The translations under genes and the position numbers were made by a program. 64,000 nucleotides of DNA. It comes from Vicia villosa (lineage: Eukaryota; Streptophyta; Magnoliopsida; Fabales; Fabaceae). Below, piece after piece: positions 1 through 10,800 of this stretch. The notes under the pieces were generated by a model, which was not told the origin of the DNA, searched no databases, and saw only the letters and a list, made by a program, of their open reading frames with translations. The stretch covers positions 124,997,042 to 125,061,041 of the forward strand of contig NC_081181.1 of assembly GCF_029867415.1 (NCBI RefSeq). Direction: 5' to 3'. Position 1 is the stretch's first letter; each line of letters begins with the position of its first letter.

Positions 1-3000
1 GCCTTAAAGGTAAAGTGGCAACCAGACTGGAAGAATTATTCTGTTGTCATGTTACTTCGAGAAAAAGCTATTATTAATCAATTGAAAGCCCCTTGGGGTC
101 CTGAAATTTCACCCTTTTCCCAGCCAATTGACACACCTGCATTACAGGTTTGATATTGATAGAATATGAAATTGAGCTTTAAGTTATTTAAAATAGTTTA
201 TGTTAGTTGGGCTTGTCTTAGATATTATTTAGTTGGTCTTTTAGTTATTGGGCCTTTATTTTACTACCCACTATTGTTATCACTATATATGTACTCTTAT
301 TGAGAAAGTGGAAATCAATCAATGAAATCCAAGTTTATTTTATCTTTTATTCTCTTAGCTTGTAGTGTTCTTCCCCTTTAGTGTAGAAAACCCTAATTTT
401 GTAGTCTTGATAGGAATCTTCCTATCAATTGGTGCTTTCATCCATGTACTCAAATCCTCCTATGGATTATGCTTATCATACACCTTCATCTCATCAATGG
501 AGCATTCCTCCAACCTATTCCACACCCACACCAACACCTTCATTTCCATCATTCCCATGGGAACTCTTCACACCTTACTACACTCATGGATCTTCATCAC
601 CAAAATTTTATCTAAATCATGGATATTCACCTCATACACCTACCTCATATCCACCACCACCTAACTCATATTCATCATCTCATTATCCATTCTACTACAA
701 TAATCATCATCAACCACTGCAATCAACAAAAACCTATCACACATTTAAAAAAGATTTTGAGAAGCATTTAGAAGTGTCTAACCCTTGTTTTAAGAAAAGA
801 TCCAAAAGAACCTCTCAAAAAACCCAGTTTCGCAATTCCAACAGTGATGTTGAAAGATCCCAATTCCATAACATTTTGGAACATGAAGTTGGGAATAGGG
901 GTTCGGGTGAACCCGAGAGGCATTCAATTCTTACAACTGAACAAAAAATGGAACCTTCACCGCAGAAGAACAAGAAGAAGAAAACCTCGAAGCAATGTGT
1001 CGCCGAACTCAAAACCCTGGGTAACGAATTTCTATCACCAGCCTCAAACATCAACAACCTCCACTCTTCTTCTACCTGTTTCGTTTCTACGGAACCAGAG
1101 AATCTCCAGATTCCCGAAGCCATTCTCTACACCACTCTCACTCCACTTGCTCTCGCCGCTGAGGAATCCCTAAATTCCGACAACCACGGACAATACTCCG
1201 TTTTTCGTAATGAAATCCCTGTCAACACGCCTCAATTCGAATTCGTTCATTCTACTACCCAAGACGAATTCTCCCTCGATGCCGCCGGAGAAGCCGAAGA
1301 CAAAGACACCCTCCGTGAGCCTACGACGCTAGCGCTTGGGAAATCGATTCAACCACGACCTTCTCCACTTCTTGAGCCACCTGATTCACTCACGGTAAAC
1401 CTTTCTTGTGATTCTAAAAGTCCTTTGCTTGAGATTTTGCTTAAGACTGCATCGTTAATTGACGCCGCTGCTACGTCGGCACCTCCACCACCTTTGGAGA
1501 ACCTGCGTCAACTGTTTGAGTCACAAAAATTATGTTGTAGTTTATTTTACTTGTTGAATTTTCAAGACCTCCCTGAGTTATTTGAGAATCATATGAGGGA
1601 ATGGACCACGTTTCGAAAGAAGCAATTGTGTTACATACTTGCATGCCATGGAATCACTTTTGAGCTTGATGAGGAAATGGGTAATGATGACGCAGACCGA
1701 GAAGTGTTGCAGGATATCATAAACAATTCTAAGCTAAGTGAAGAATATCTGACTCTGGCTCGTGATATTGAAGTCATGGAGCCCAAGTCCCATGGAGATA
1801 TATACAAGGCACATTTGCTTGGTGCAGAGGTTTTATCAGCATGTTTCATGTCATCTGCTATGATAGGAAATGAAAATGGCGATGAGGCAGATCATCATGG
1901 GAAGTCTATTCTTATGAACTCAGTATTGAAACCTGGGCATAATTCTGTTCAATTACTGGTTCTAAATTTTAAGGGGAACAATCTGATTTTGTGTGCCAAA
2001 ATTTCGCTTATCAAATATGCTCAGCAGGTTCCTTCAGAGACAACTCAGAGGCATTCTAACTCAGTTTTACACGGTTATATATGTAATTTAATGGAGACAA
2101 GATGCCGTGTTTGTCTCCTCGGTCAATTAACTGAAGGTTTAAGGAGAAGGCCATACAATGTGGTACTTTTTGATGAAGTTGAGAAAGTGCATACATCTAT
2201 ATTCAACACCCTTCTCCAAGTCTTGGATGATGGAAGGCTAACTAATGGACAGGGCAGAACTGTCGATAATAGAAACACAATCATTCTCAGGACTTCAAAC
2301 CTTGGTGCTGAGCATCCCCTAAGTGGACATAAATTCCGTTGCAGCAGTGGATATGAAATACCCCAGCCAACCATTCCCTTATGTTATTTGAACACTATTA
2401 TCTTCCAAGGGATTCCGGTTTATTTCACTGATGTTCAGAGAAGGACTGTTTCGGATGCTGCGACTATTGCTGGTCTTGAAGCTCTTAGAATTATCAATGA
2501 CCTGACTGCTGCATCCATGAACCAATTGCTGATTTTTGATGTAGAGGGACATCCAGAACGGGAGAATATTGCTAGGAAAGCAGTAAGAACAGTACCTGGC
2601 AGAATGAATGGGGGAAATTGTGACATAAAGAATTTAAGCAGAGGTTCAAAGGTATACCTTCTTGTTTTTATAGAAGGAGCAAATCTCAGCACCGGTGACA
2701 TGCACTTTTCACAAGGTGATGGTGAAGTCTCACTATGTGGTGCAATAGAAATGAGTGGTTTCTTAGAACTCAAATGTGATATTGTAAAGGGGGGCATGAA
2801 AGAGTACCTTACACCAATGGGTCCTACTTCCCTTCATGTGAACCCAATAATTGAGATAGGCCCTGTTGAACCAAGTTTCTCAGAGTGGTTAGTGTCTGAG
2901 GGCATTAGTGTGGATGAACATGGGAAGCAACACTACCTAGATGCAAATGTTGTATACAAAAGAGTAGTATTCAATGCTATTGACTACATGTTGGCCTGTG

Positions 3001-4271
3001 CAAATCCTAGTGGATCACGATATAATCCTCGATTGTCTGTCGTTGACAACGTACACCTTCCTCCCACACTTTTATCCAGGTTTGATTTGATTTACTTATT
3101 ACTTGACAAGGCTGATGAACAGACTGACAGACGACTTGCCAAACATATTGTATTGGAGGCATTTCGGCTTCTGGAAGTTGCAATGTTGTTGTCTGCAATG
3201 GATATAAAAGCTGGAACTATTGACATTGATTTTATTACTACTGGTGTGGCTGTTTCTGAAGCTCGGAAGACTTTGACATTCTATGAGCTTGCTTTAGGTC
3301 TTAACCGTATTTCTAGAAAGTGGTATGATCAGGTTGATAATAGGGCTAAATTGCTTGTTACTGTTCCTGGGGGGGCTGGTGGTCCAAGTGGGGTTCTTGT
3401 TAGTGCTGAGAATTTTGTTATTATTAGGAATCAGGGTCATCCAAATGTTAGGACTGTGAAGAAGCATGTTGTGATTGTTCAGTCTAAACAATGGGATCCA
3501 GGAGAGGAAAAAGAAAACTTGATTCAGCAATTTGGTTGTACAACCTTGAGGACAAGGTTGTTTTTGAAGGGGTTGGTAATGATAGAATATGAAATTGAGC
3601 TTTAAGTTATTTAAAATAGTTTATGTTAGTTGGGCTTGTCTTAGATATTATTTAGTTGGTCTTTTAGTTATTGGGCCTTTATTTTACTACCCACTATTGT
3701 TATCACTATATATGTACTCTTATTGAGAAAGTGGAAATCAATCAATGAAATCCAAGTTTATTTTATCTTTTATTCTCTTAGCTTGTAGTGTTCTTCCCCT
3801 TTAGTGTAGAAAACCCTAATTTTGTAGTCTTGATAGGAATCTTCCTATCAGATATACACACCTTTATCATTCTTCTCCTACGGTCTTGCTTATGTACTAA
3901 TTCCGAGTCATTCTAAATTGATTGTGTTTTTTACGCGTGTAGATTAAAGAGAGTGCCGATGAGGCTACTGTTGTTGATGATTGCAATGTTATTACGGTTC
4001 ATATTTTTGACCTACCCAATAAACATTTGTTAATGCATATTATAGATTTTTGCACACATCTTAACTTAATCTCTTCATTGTTTTGCAGGATCTTGAAATT
4101 ACTTCAAAACACAACCCAGAACCAGTGATACCTAAGGCCAAAAGGCAGACTCCAAATGGCTCGAGTGAATCAACAACACTTCCCAACTTGTGCGAAGGAG
4201 AGTTGTCTTTAACAGAGCTCAATAAAGTCACGAAAGTTGAAAAGAAGCATGTGAAGGTGGAGAAGAAGTAA
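1..4271 (+). CDS. 3' end of an unidentified host gene (three exons, partial)
   Basis: Three phase-0 coding pieces can be joined. Exon A runs 1-147 and is open from the window edge (ending ...DTPALQ), followed by a GT donor at 148. Exon B starts at 3943 after a TAG acceptor and reads [18 protein letters not shown] to about 3996; its donor is weak, so this end is uncertain. Exon C runs 4089-4271 after a TTTTGCAG acceptor and ends in a lysine-rich tail ([12 protein letters not shown]) and TAA. The intron between A and B holds the LTR element at 157-3850. I do not recognise the family: exon A is tryptophan-rich with a PWGPEISPF motif, and exon C looks disordered and basic, as in a nuclear protein C-terminus. 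It could instead be a gene fragment carried by the nearby Helitron. Splice sites are read by eye. Confidence 0.5.
157..427 (+). repeat. 5' LTR of the chimeric retrotransposon
   Basis: 271 bp, TG...CA ends with a 6-bp terminal inverted repeat (TGATAG/CTATCA). It contains a TATA-like CTATATATG near 283 followed by a short leader. It matches 3580-3850 over its full length with no difference seen. Confidence 0.92.
444..3605 (+). CDS. Chimeric 1053-aa ORF fusing fragments of at least seven cellular genes
   Basis: The first ATG is at 444; the stop lies inside the 3' LTR. Pieces in order, by nucleotide: 444-950, Pro/Tyr/Ser-rich, probably element leader or gag-like; 950-1420, unassigned acidic region; about 1420-1605, exportin-2/CAS-like (motif [15 protein letters not shown]); about 1615-1827, proteasome RPN1-like ([12 protein letters not shown]); 1828-2118, unassigned; 2121-2330, HSP101/ClpB second AAA domain with Walker B (VVLFDEVEK) and sensor 1 (TSNLGAEH); 2330-2405, unassigned; 2410-2515, HSP70/HSP110-like ([14 protein letters not shown]); 2520-2992, formamidase/acetamidase ([15 protein letters not shown]); 2993-3153, MCM4 with arginine-finger region ([10 protein letters not shown]); 3154-3268, a separate MCM4 C-terminal piece; 3271-3465, SF3B3-like ([15 protein letters not shown]). 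The 3' tail resembles the usual end of retrotransposon interiors. No piece is a complete domain, so none of the original activities is expected. Whether it is translated is unknown. Family assignments are from remembered family motifs, not searches. Confidence 0.8.
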   Translation: MYSNPPMDYAYHTPSSHQWSIPPTYSTPTPTPSFPSFPWELFTPYYTHGSSSPKFYLNHGYSPHTPTSYPPPPNSYSSSHYPFYYNNHHQPLQSTKTYHTFKKDFEKHLEVSNPCFKKRSKRTSQKTQFRNSNSDVERSQFHNILEHEVGNRGSGEPERHSILTTEQKMEPSPQKNKKKKTSKQCVAELKTLGNEFLSPASNINNLHSSSTCFVSTEPENLQIPEAILYTTLTPLALAAEESLNSDNHGQYSVFRNEIPVNTPQFEFVHSTTQDEFSLDAAGEAEDKDTLREPTTLALGKSIQPRPSPLLEPPDSLTVNLSCDSKSPLLEILLKTASLIDAAATSAPPPPLENLRQLFESQKLCCSLFYLLNFQDLPELFENHMREWTTFRKKQLCYILACHGITFELDEEMGNDDADREVLQDIINNSKLSEEYLTLARDIEVMEPKSHGDIYKAHLLGAEVLSACFMSSAMIGNENGDEADHHGKSILMNSVLKPGHNSVQLLVLNFKGNNLILCAKISLIKYAQQVPSETTQRHSNSVLHGYICNLMETRCRVCLLGQLTEGLRRRPYNVVLFDEVEKVHTSIFNTLLQVLDDGRLTNGQGRTVDNRNTIILRTSNLGAEHPLSGHKFRCSSGYEIPQPTIPLCYLNTIIFQGIPVYFTDVQRRTVSDAATIAGLEALRIINDLTAASMNQLLIFDVEGHPERENIARKAVRTVPGRMNGGNCDIKNLSRGSKVYLLVFIEGANLSTGDMHFSQGDGEVSLCGAIEMSGFLELKCDIVKGGMKEYLTPMGPTSLHVNPIIEIGPVEPSFSEWLVSEGISVDEHGKQHYLDANVVYKRVVFNAIDYMLACANPSGSRYNPRLSVVDNVHLPPTLLSRFDLIYLLLDKADEQTDRRLAKHIVLEAFRLLEVAMLLSAMDIKAGTIDIDFITTGVAVSEARKTLTFYELALGLNRISRKWYDQVDNRAKLLVTVPGGAGGPSGVLVSAENFVIIRNQGHPNVRTVKKHVVIVQSKQWDPGEEKENLIQQFGCTTLRTRLFLKGLVMIEYEIEL
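3580..3850 (+). repeat. 3' LTR of the chimeric retrotransposon
   Basis: 271 bp, same sequence as the 5' LTR, followed directly by the target duplication GATAT at 3851-3855. The chimeric ORF runs 26 bp into it before its TAA. Confidence 0.92.
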
Positions 4272-5334
4272 TAGTGCCTTGGTAAACAATCTATTTTATG
4301 GACACACAACTTGTGGTTTTGCTGTATATTATAATTACGTTGTGTATGGAGTTATTGTTTTGTGCTAATGCTTGTGTAATTCTTATCATCCTTGGCACTT
4401 TAAAACCTATTGAAACACATATGATGTGGCTAAAAATGCCAATTATTGTAATTTTTTGGGATTTATGATTAATTATATTTTTGGGATTTATGATTAATTA
4501 TATTTTTGACATTCCGTATTTTAGTTTCGGTACGAGGTTTTAGATCTTTATATTTTCAATAACCATACTGATAATTTTTAACAACCTTACTGGTACAATT
4601 TCAACTTTCATCTTTGTCACAAAATTTGGACTAAAGTGTTGTTTAATGAACCCCCAAAATACAAATGCATTGTAATGTGTATCAGATCCCATATGAAGGA
4701 TGTTTTTAAAAAAATGAGTAGATAACTCCAACACAATAGCATAATACATCTTCCCCCATGTCATTTGTATTTGTAATAGTCTATGCAACTAAATAATCCA
4801 ACCCATGTAACGCAAAACATGATGTCATCCATCTGCAGGTTATCAAATGATGAATTTCTTTGTTGTTGCATGATTTACAATAGTTTAGTCTACCTCTTCA
4901 CTCTCTACAAACCTACTGGTACATGGTATGGAGAGGTAGGAACAGTAAAAGAGTTTTGACTTGACATGTGCTTTTTGCCCAACTGTCATATACGTTTTTT
5001 TCTTCTAAATCTCTTGCACCAATGCAAAATTTTCCAAACATATCATGGCAATGCAGCATGCTTACATACATATCAATATAAAATATGTTTTTTTGGATTT
5101 TTTCCTTTTTGTGCACCTTTAATGCGTTCTACAACAAACACTGTTCACAATCCATTATAAATTTTTAAAAAAATGAGACGTTTATTTATTTTGAAATATG
5201 AGGAAAACTTTTCACATCTTTCGATAAACTCCATTTTGTGATAACCATGCTAATTCCCTCAATTTTTTAAAATATGTGGTAAAGTTTTCACATCTCCCTC
5301 CATTTTTCAAATTTCTTTTCGGCTTACACTTTCA
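4272..5334. other. AT-rich intergenic stretch
   Basis: No gene is supported here. The only structure seen is a tandem doublet of about 25 bp (core GGGATTTATGATTAATTATA) near 4453-4505. Confidence 0.5.
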
Positions 5335-5622
5335 GTGGTCATTCACTATACCTATTCTGATATATCTCCATTGCCTATGTGCAGTTACTTCTTCCCTGCT
5401 TGTGCATTACCATTTTTCAAATCCACGTGCTTGATCATGGAGAAAGACCATCTGCATGATTATCAAAATAGTACATTTCTGGCTAGAAAAAGAAGGAAAT
5501 TAATGTTGGATCAGAGAAAATATTCCAACATAAATTCAAACAAAGAAAATCAACCCACGAGCTCTATTCCTGTTTCAATATCTCCCGGTATAACACAACT
5601 TCATTTTCCCGATCACCCTTAA
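5335..5622 (+). pseudogene. Possible N-terminal remnant of a Helitron replication protein
   Basis: An open stretch with a basic run (RKRRK) and an Asn/Gln/Ser-rich tail sits directly upstream of recognisable Helitron sequence. Assignment rests on position and composition only. It could be unrelated random open frame. Confidence 0.25.
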
Positions 5623-5705
5623 CAATGTTTACCTCTAATATAGCCCACACTATACCATCTCAACGATATAATAACCATAATGAAAGCAGGAAGAGGTCTT
5701 GACGA

Positions 5706-6420
5706 TTGTTGTTGAAATATCAAGCGCATATAAATATGGAATGGTATAACCAAAGTACTTCTATCAAGTATCTATTCAAGTACATTCATAAGGGATACAA
5801 CCGAATCACCGCAACTGTTGTTGCTTCTAACTCAAATAAGGCTGCAAACAACAAACCCATAGATGAGATCAAACAATATCTTGATTGCAGGTATGTTTCT
5901 CCAAGTGAGGCATGTTGACGAATTTTTTCTTACAAAATCCATGGATGAAAACCTTCCGTTGATTGTATGTTCTACCATCTAATTGGTGAAAAGGCCGTCT
6001 ATTACACCGATTATGACCGGATGGAGAATATTTTAGAAAATGCAAGTGTCACTAAATCGATGTTCACGTCTTGGATGGTTGCAAATGCAGAATACGAGGA
6101 GGCCCGATCATTGACCTATGGTGAATTTGTTACAAAGTTTGTGTATGTTAAACGAAGTCGATTGTGGAAGCCGCAAAAAAGAGGATTTACCATCAGACGC
6201 TTAGTATGGGTGCCACCAACAACCGGTTAACTTTTCTATCTACGGATGATGTTGACTATAGCCAAAGGACCTACAACTTATGAAGAAATTAGAAAAGTTG
6301 GTGACACCCAATATGAAACTTTTCGAGAAGCTTGCTTTGCATTGCGGTTTCTAAAATATGATCGAGGATACATCGGTGCTATCAAGGAAGAAAGTGCATG
6401 GGGATTATGACATTATCTTA
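5706..6420 (+). pseudogene. Helitron Rep/helicase-like N-terminal domain, broken
   Basis: The translated segments match the helitron helicase-like N-terminal region found in plant RepHel proteins: an EWYNQSTSIKYLFKYIHKGY block (5737-5796), followed in other frames by the region after MFYHLIGEKAVYY (5967-6230) and a TYEEIRKVG block after 6270. Stops and frame changes at about 5916, 6228 and 6408 break the frame. RepHel normally provides HUH endonuclease and 5'-3' helicase activity for rolling-circle transposition; I do not see an intact HUH motif here. It belongs with the helicase remnants at 6640-8369. Confidence 0.75.
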
Positions 6421-6639
6421 GGAAACCCTTTGTTGTTATGCTATTGTCGGGTGCTGTAAACCGTCTTAGTCATGTTTGGAATGAATCATGGGTTTTGTTA
6501 TCGGATGGTCTATTGTACGAACAAAGAATCATGGCAATTTATTACATAACTTATATATACATAATCTCCTTATTCCATTATTTAGTTTCAATTTGTAATG
6601 TGCTAAATATTCGTGTTTCTATAATTGCATCATAAGCAG

Positions 6640-7840
6640 AATTAACGTTAACAGAAGCACATGTTCAAAATTTGACATTTCTCGAGATTGAGAGTTTGCT
6701 ACAGTCTAATCGTCGAAGTATGAATGAATTCTAACCTATTCCTTCTCCAGTAGGCTATGTCATTCAGCAATTGGGAAATTGCTTGGTATATGACGAAAGG
6801 CAATACGACATCCAATTAATGAAAGACGAATTCACCAAGCTTTTCAAGGCTCTTACTGGTAACTCTATCTTTGTTTATCTACAATGATACTTGCTACCAC
6901 AATTATTGAAATTTTTTACTTAGTGAAACTTCTGTATTTGATGTTTAGCCTTTAATTTTTATTATTTAATTTTGATTTAGATGAGCAAAGGAAAATTTAT
7001 GACAAAAATATGGATGCTGTAAAGAATAAAAAAGGTGGTGTCTTCTTCCTACATGGTTATAGTGGTATCGAAAATACGTTTTTGTGGAGAATGCTTGCAA
7101 GTGTTTTGAGGTCTAAATATGAGATATGTTTAACTGTTGCTACAAGTGGGATAGCATCTTTTTTGTTGTCGGGGGGCCGAACAACACATTCTAAGTTCAA
7201 AATACCAGTCCCATATGAAGAAAATTCAACTTGCAAGGTTGAATACAATGATGATGTTGCAAATATTTTGAGGCAAACAAAGCTAATTATATGGGATGAG
7301 GCCCCAATGGCACACAAACATTGTTTCAAAGCTTTGGACAAAACTCTGAAGGATGTTATGAGCAACTACAGTAATTCCAAAACCATTTTCGGTGGTAAGG
7401 TCTTCGTATTTGGTGGGGATTTTAGATAGATTTTACCCGTCGTCCCTAGAGGGAGTCGTTCTGATATTGTCCACTCAACTATCAATGCATCTTGTATTTG
7501 GCATTCCGTCAAAGTCATGAATTTAACCAAGAACATGCATCTACATTCCGGACCAAGTGAAGAAGAAAAGAAGGAAATTGCTGAGTTTTCTAATTGGCAT
7601 TTAAAGATTGGAGAAGGAAGAATATCATAACCAAACGACGGTTATGCCAATATTGAAATCCCCCCTGAAATTTTAATTACTAACTTCACCGACCCTATTG
7701 TTGCAATTGTTAACAACACATATCCAAATTTCAATGGATGCTACCATTCTAACGATTATCTCAAAAATTGTGCCATCCTTGCTTCCACTTTAGAAGTTGT
7801 TGACAAGATCAATGACCATGTGCTTGTGTTGATGTCGGGT
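6640..7840 (+). pseudogene. Helitron PIF1-type helicase, N-terminal half, broken
   Basis: A conserved pre-helicase block (SNRRSMNEF, VYDERQYDIQ) at 6650-6858 is followed by an apparent intron (about 6859-6980, GTAACT...TTTAG). The helicase resumes with DEQRKIYD. The Walker A position reads GYSGIENTFLW (7055-7087), where plant Helitrons usually have GxGGTGKT, so the nucleotide-binding lysine is gone. Walker B is retained as LIIWDEAPM. In-frame stops occur after FGGDFR (near 7427) and near 7628. The remaining text up to VLVLMSGK near 7842 still follows the Helitron helicase. A dead copy. Confidence 0.85.
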
Positions 7841-7851
7841 AAATTTACTAA

Positions 7852-7852
<1 letters not shown>

Positions 7853-7919
<67 letters not shown>

Positions 7920-7920
7920 T
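7853..7920. repeat. (TA)n microsatellite
   Basis: An almost pure TA dinucleotide run with one G interruption (GTATATAT), located inside the decayed helicase gene, probably within or replacing an intron. Confidence 0.95.
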
Positions 7921-7966
7921 TCATTGTACTTACACCATTGATATCACTTATAAATATTGGCTTTTT

Positions 7967-8098
7967 CATGAGAGATACAAGATTACTACTACTCTAATTC
8001 CATTGATAGATTTGAAATTCATGACCAAAATATTGTTGACATGCTTAGTCTAATTCCATGAGAGATACAAGATTACTACTACTCTAATTCCATTGATA
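7967..8098 (+). repeat. Spaced 42-bp direct duplication
   Basis: The 42-bp segment starting CATGAGAGATACAAG occurs at 7967-8008 and again at 8057-8098 with 48 bp between. A local duplication in the decayed Helitron interior. Confidence 0.9.
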
Positions 8099-8129
8099 AA
8101 AGCAATAAAAAGCTCATTTTAAATTAAAC

Positions 8130-8369
8130 ATGCAACAGTTTCCTATTATTGTATCATATGCTATGACCATTAACAAATCACAAGGACAATCATTAGATTG
8201 TGTCGTACTTTATATACGTCGCAAATATTTCACTCATGGACAAATTTATGTTGCACTTTCAAGGGTTACAACCAAAAGGTGTATCAAAATCTTGATACAC
8301 GATGAGGAGAACAACGCTAAGTCGTCAACTGCTAATGTAGTTTATAAAGAGGTCTTCAACAACATTTAA
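8130..8369 (+). pseudogene. Helitron PIF1-type helicase C-terminus
   Basis: The 79-codon open stretch contains the late SF1B helicase motifs TINKSQGQS and YVALSRVT, typical of the end of plant Helitron RepHel proteins, and ends in TAA. It is separated from the first helicase half by the TA microsatellite and a duplication. No convincing CTRR terminus with its upstream hairpin was found after it, so the element's 3' end is not defined. Confidence 0.8.
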
Positions 8370-8519
8370 ATGGTATACTCTACTAAAAACTTGTCTACAT
8401 TTAAGATTAAAACACCAGTTTCATTAACTAATATTTGTTTTATTTGTGAAATAGTTATTGACACTTCTCTGTGCAAAAACATGTTATAGATATTGAAGTC
8501 AAGTCTGTGCGTTTTCACC

Positions 8520-9150
8520 ATATATATGTTGTAGTAAGACTGTGTATGAACTCAACTGTTATGTTATCATCCCATCTTGAATGGCATTGTAACACATGGA
8601 TCATTTTCTTTTTTGGTTTTTCCTTCTCCTATATATAGGAGGGCCGCCTCCTCTTCATTTCACACCAATTCCCAATTTTATATTTTCTTTGGAATTTATC
8701 TCCCTATTTTTCTCCCTATCTCTCTCTAGAAACATTTTTCTTCATTTAAAGTTGCCTTTATGCTTTTAAGTGAAACACTATATGTAAGGAAGTTTTTTTT
8801 AGTGAAGTAACCTTGTGATTACTTTCAAGAGTGTGATAGTCTTGAAGAATAGAGTTTGCCTTTTGAGATTAACTAGTCTTAAAATTCTTTTATGGTTCTT
8901 GAGATTAGCTTGGAAAATCTCTATTTGGTTTGTTATCTTAGCCAGGGTAAAAGCTTCATGTTTGATTAGGGATAAGCCATTTTAAAGATCATCTTGTATC
9001 AAAAGGTTAGTGTGCATAACCTTTAAAAGCTCGAAGTTTTAGTCAAAATCTCAAGAAGATCTCTTGAGGTCAGGACTAGGCCAACGTTCAGCCAACTTGA
9101 ATAAATCTCTCCTGCAATCTCTCTAACCCTTATCCTCTTTAATGTGTGCT
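8520..9150 (+). other. LTR-like promoter and leader remnant
   Basis: A TATA box (CTATATATAG, about 8629-8638) runs into a palindrome, then a CT-rich leader (CTCCCTATCTCTCTCTAG) and several hundred bases without long frames, in the manner of the U3-R-U5 of plant LTR elements. I cannot find a matching second copy or clear TG...CA ends in this window. It could equally be a solo or truncated LTR or another promoter fragment. The segment 9150-9530 holds nothing I can name. Confidence 0.35.
8637..8652. promoter_or_regulatory. Perfect 16-bp hairpin-forming palindrome at the TATA box
   Basis: AGGAGG-GCCG-CCTCCT lies immediately downstream of CTATATAT in an AT-rich setting. In RNA it would form a 6-bp GC-rich stem at or near the start of a transcript. 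Confidence 0.5.
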
Positions 9151-10035
9151 ATTTATTTAATTGTTTTTTATTTGCCCTAATATTTACTCTATCCTTAAGA
9201 AAAACACAATTTCAAGTATAATTAAAAAATCCACTAAATAAGTTGTGAATTTTAAATACCACAATTCATCCTCCTTCCCGCTTGTGCTTGAATTTACTTG
9301 CCCAACATGACTAGGGAGAAAACCCGCTATATGGTTTGCATTGATGCATGAAAGTTTGAAAACTGCTTCATGAAAAACCCAGATATTTCCCCTCAAACAT
9401 CAAAAACCTATTTCAATTAATGATCACCCACGTGGAGGGCTGCCAAACTGTTCCTCATACTTCCCTACTTAACACAATCATGGAAATACTTGGTATGAAC
9501 GTCCCCTCGTTCAGCCAACCATAATATTTTATGTTTATCAAGAAAACAAAAATAAAATCCGAAAATAGAAAATATAATTGGGAGACTCATTCATCTTCCC
9601 GTCCATGATGATTATTATATCATTTCGGAATTGTGAAATTAATTAAAAAAAATAGACCAAAACAAGAATCACTAGCTATGATAAAGAAATAAGCTAACTA
9701 CCTTAATCATTTTGTATGTAAATCAAGAAAAAAGAGAATCACATCGGAAAACAGAAAATATAATTGGGAGACTCATTCATCTTCCCGTCGATGATGATCA
9801 TTATTATATCATTTCAGAATTGTGAATTTAATAAAAAAACAGACAAAAACAAGAATCACTAGCACTAGCTATGATAAAGAAATCAACTAACTACAGTAGT
9901 CATTTTGTATGTTTATCAAGAAAAACGAGAATCACATCGAAAAACAGAAAAGATAATTGGGAGAATCATTCTTCTTCCCATCGATGATGATTATTATATC
10001 ATTTCAGAATTGTGAATTTAATAAAAAAACAGACA

Positions 10036-10473
10036 AAAATAAGAATCCCGCAAAGGAGAAAAGAATTGAAATAACGTACACTTTGAGTTGTGTTCATCTT
10101 CCTAGATAAGATTGTCTCAATATTGTTCAATCAACTGCAACTCCTACTCGTTGCTTGATTCTTCAGAGCTATAAATTAATACAAATTAACAAGATAAAAT
10201 ATTAAACAACAAAGTAGAAAGAATTTAAATTGAGAAATAGAGAAGAAATGCATCAAGAATTTGGAATACGAGTTAATCAGATAAGTTATTAATCGATTAA
10301 ATTGGTAAAGGGAATTGAATTAAGAAATAGAGAAGAAATCGATCAAGAATCTGGAACTAACGGAAGCATTGTGATTGTGGTGTGAAATGAATGGATAAAT
10401 TCTTTCGATACTCACATGGTCTTCCTTATAGTAAAAATAATTAACTTGATAATGTGACCTCAATTCCACTATT
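10036..10473. repeat. Spacer module 1 of the satellite array
   Basis: This module is not made of the 192-bp unit. It starts near a CACTTTGAG block, contains two related GATAAGTTATTAATCGAT segments, and ends in CAATTCCACTATTA. Related copies lie at about 11765-12226, 14830-15225, 19695-20252, 21222-21684, 22585-23035 and 23808-24230, each followed by a return to satellite units except the last. Confidence 0.85.
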
Positions 10474-10800
10474 AAGGCTTTGTTTGGGAGTTTGGAGGTG
10501 AAAGGAGGAGAGTGCTTTGAAAAATATGAAAGATTGAGTGAAAAGAATAGAAAGATTTTGGTTGGTAGGGCTATGAAGGGTTATCTTTTATTCATAACAC
10601 CAAAAACTCCTTAATAGGGAGAAACTTTGAAATTTGTATTGAAGGATGATTTTGGGGGGTTTTGGAGGAGTTAAATAAATTTTCCAAATAACTTTTATGT
10701 TATCATAGTATTCTAAAAATTTAAAATATAGAAATGATAAACATTATTTTATTATTCTATACAAAATCATTTTTCCAAAAAATGTCAAAGTATATTTGTG
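10474..10800. mobile_element. Insertion in spacer module 1, possibly a small DNA element
   Basis: Here the spacer's normal continuation after CAATTCCACTATTA is replaced by about 330 bp starting AGGCTTTGTTTGGGAG, unlike any other part of the array. The GTTTGGGAGTTTGGAGG text resembles ends of short plant DNA transposons. No matching opposite end or target duplication was confirmed. Confidence 0.35.

Larger units (their letters stand above)
157..3850 (+). mobile_element. Complete LTR retrotransposon carrying multiple captured host gene fragments
   Basis: Two 271-bp direct repeats begin TGATAG and end CTATCA, flanked by the 5-bp target duplication GATAT (152-156 and 3851-3855). A primer-site-like stretch (TTGGTGCTTTCATCC) starts at 429, just after the 5' LTR, and a purine-rich tract (GAAGGGG, 3566-3572) lies just before the 3' LTR. 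I see no reverse transcriptase, integrase or protease, so it is non-autonomous. The interior is one long reading frame made of exon-derived pieces of unrelated cellular genes, all in sense orientation and without introns. The LTRs look identical by eye, which implies a recent insertion. It sits in an intron of the host gene described at 1-4271. Retrotransposon capture of spliced host sequence is known from maize Bs1; capture from so many genes is unusual. Confidence 0.9.

Noticed and set aside
8480..8560. Possible Helitron 3' end near GTCTGTGCGTTTTCACC
   Set aside because: The hairpin is poor and no CTRR followed by T is found at the expected distance.
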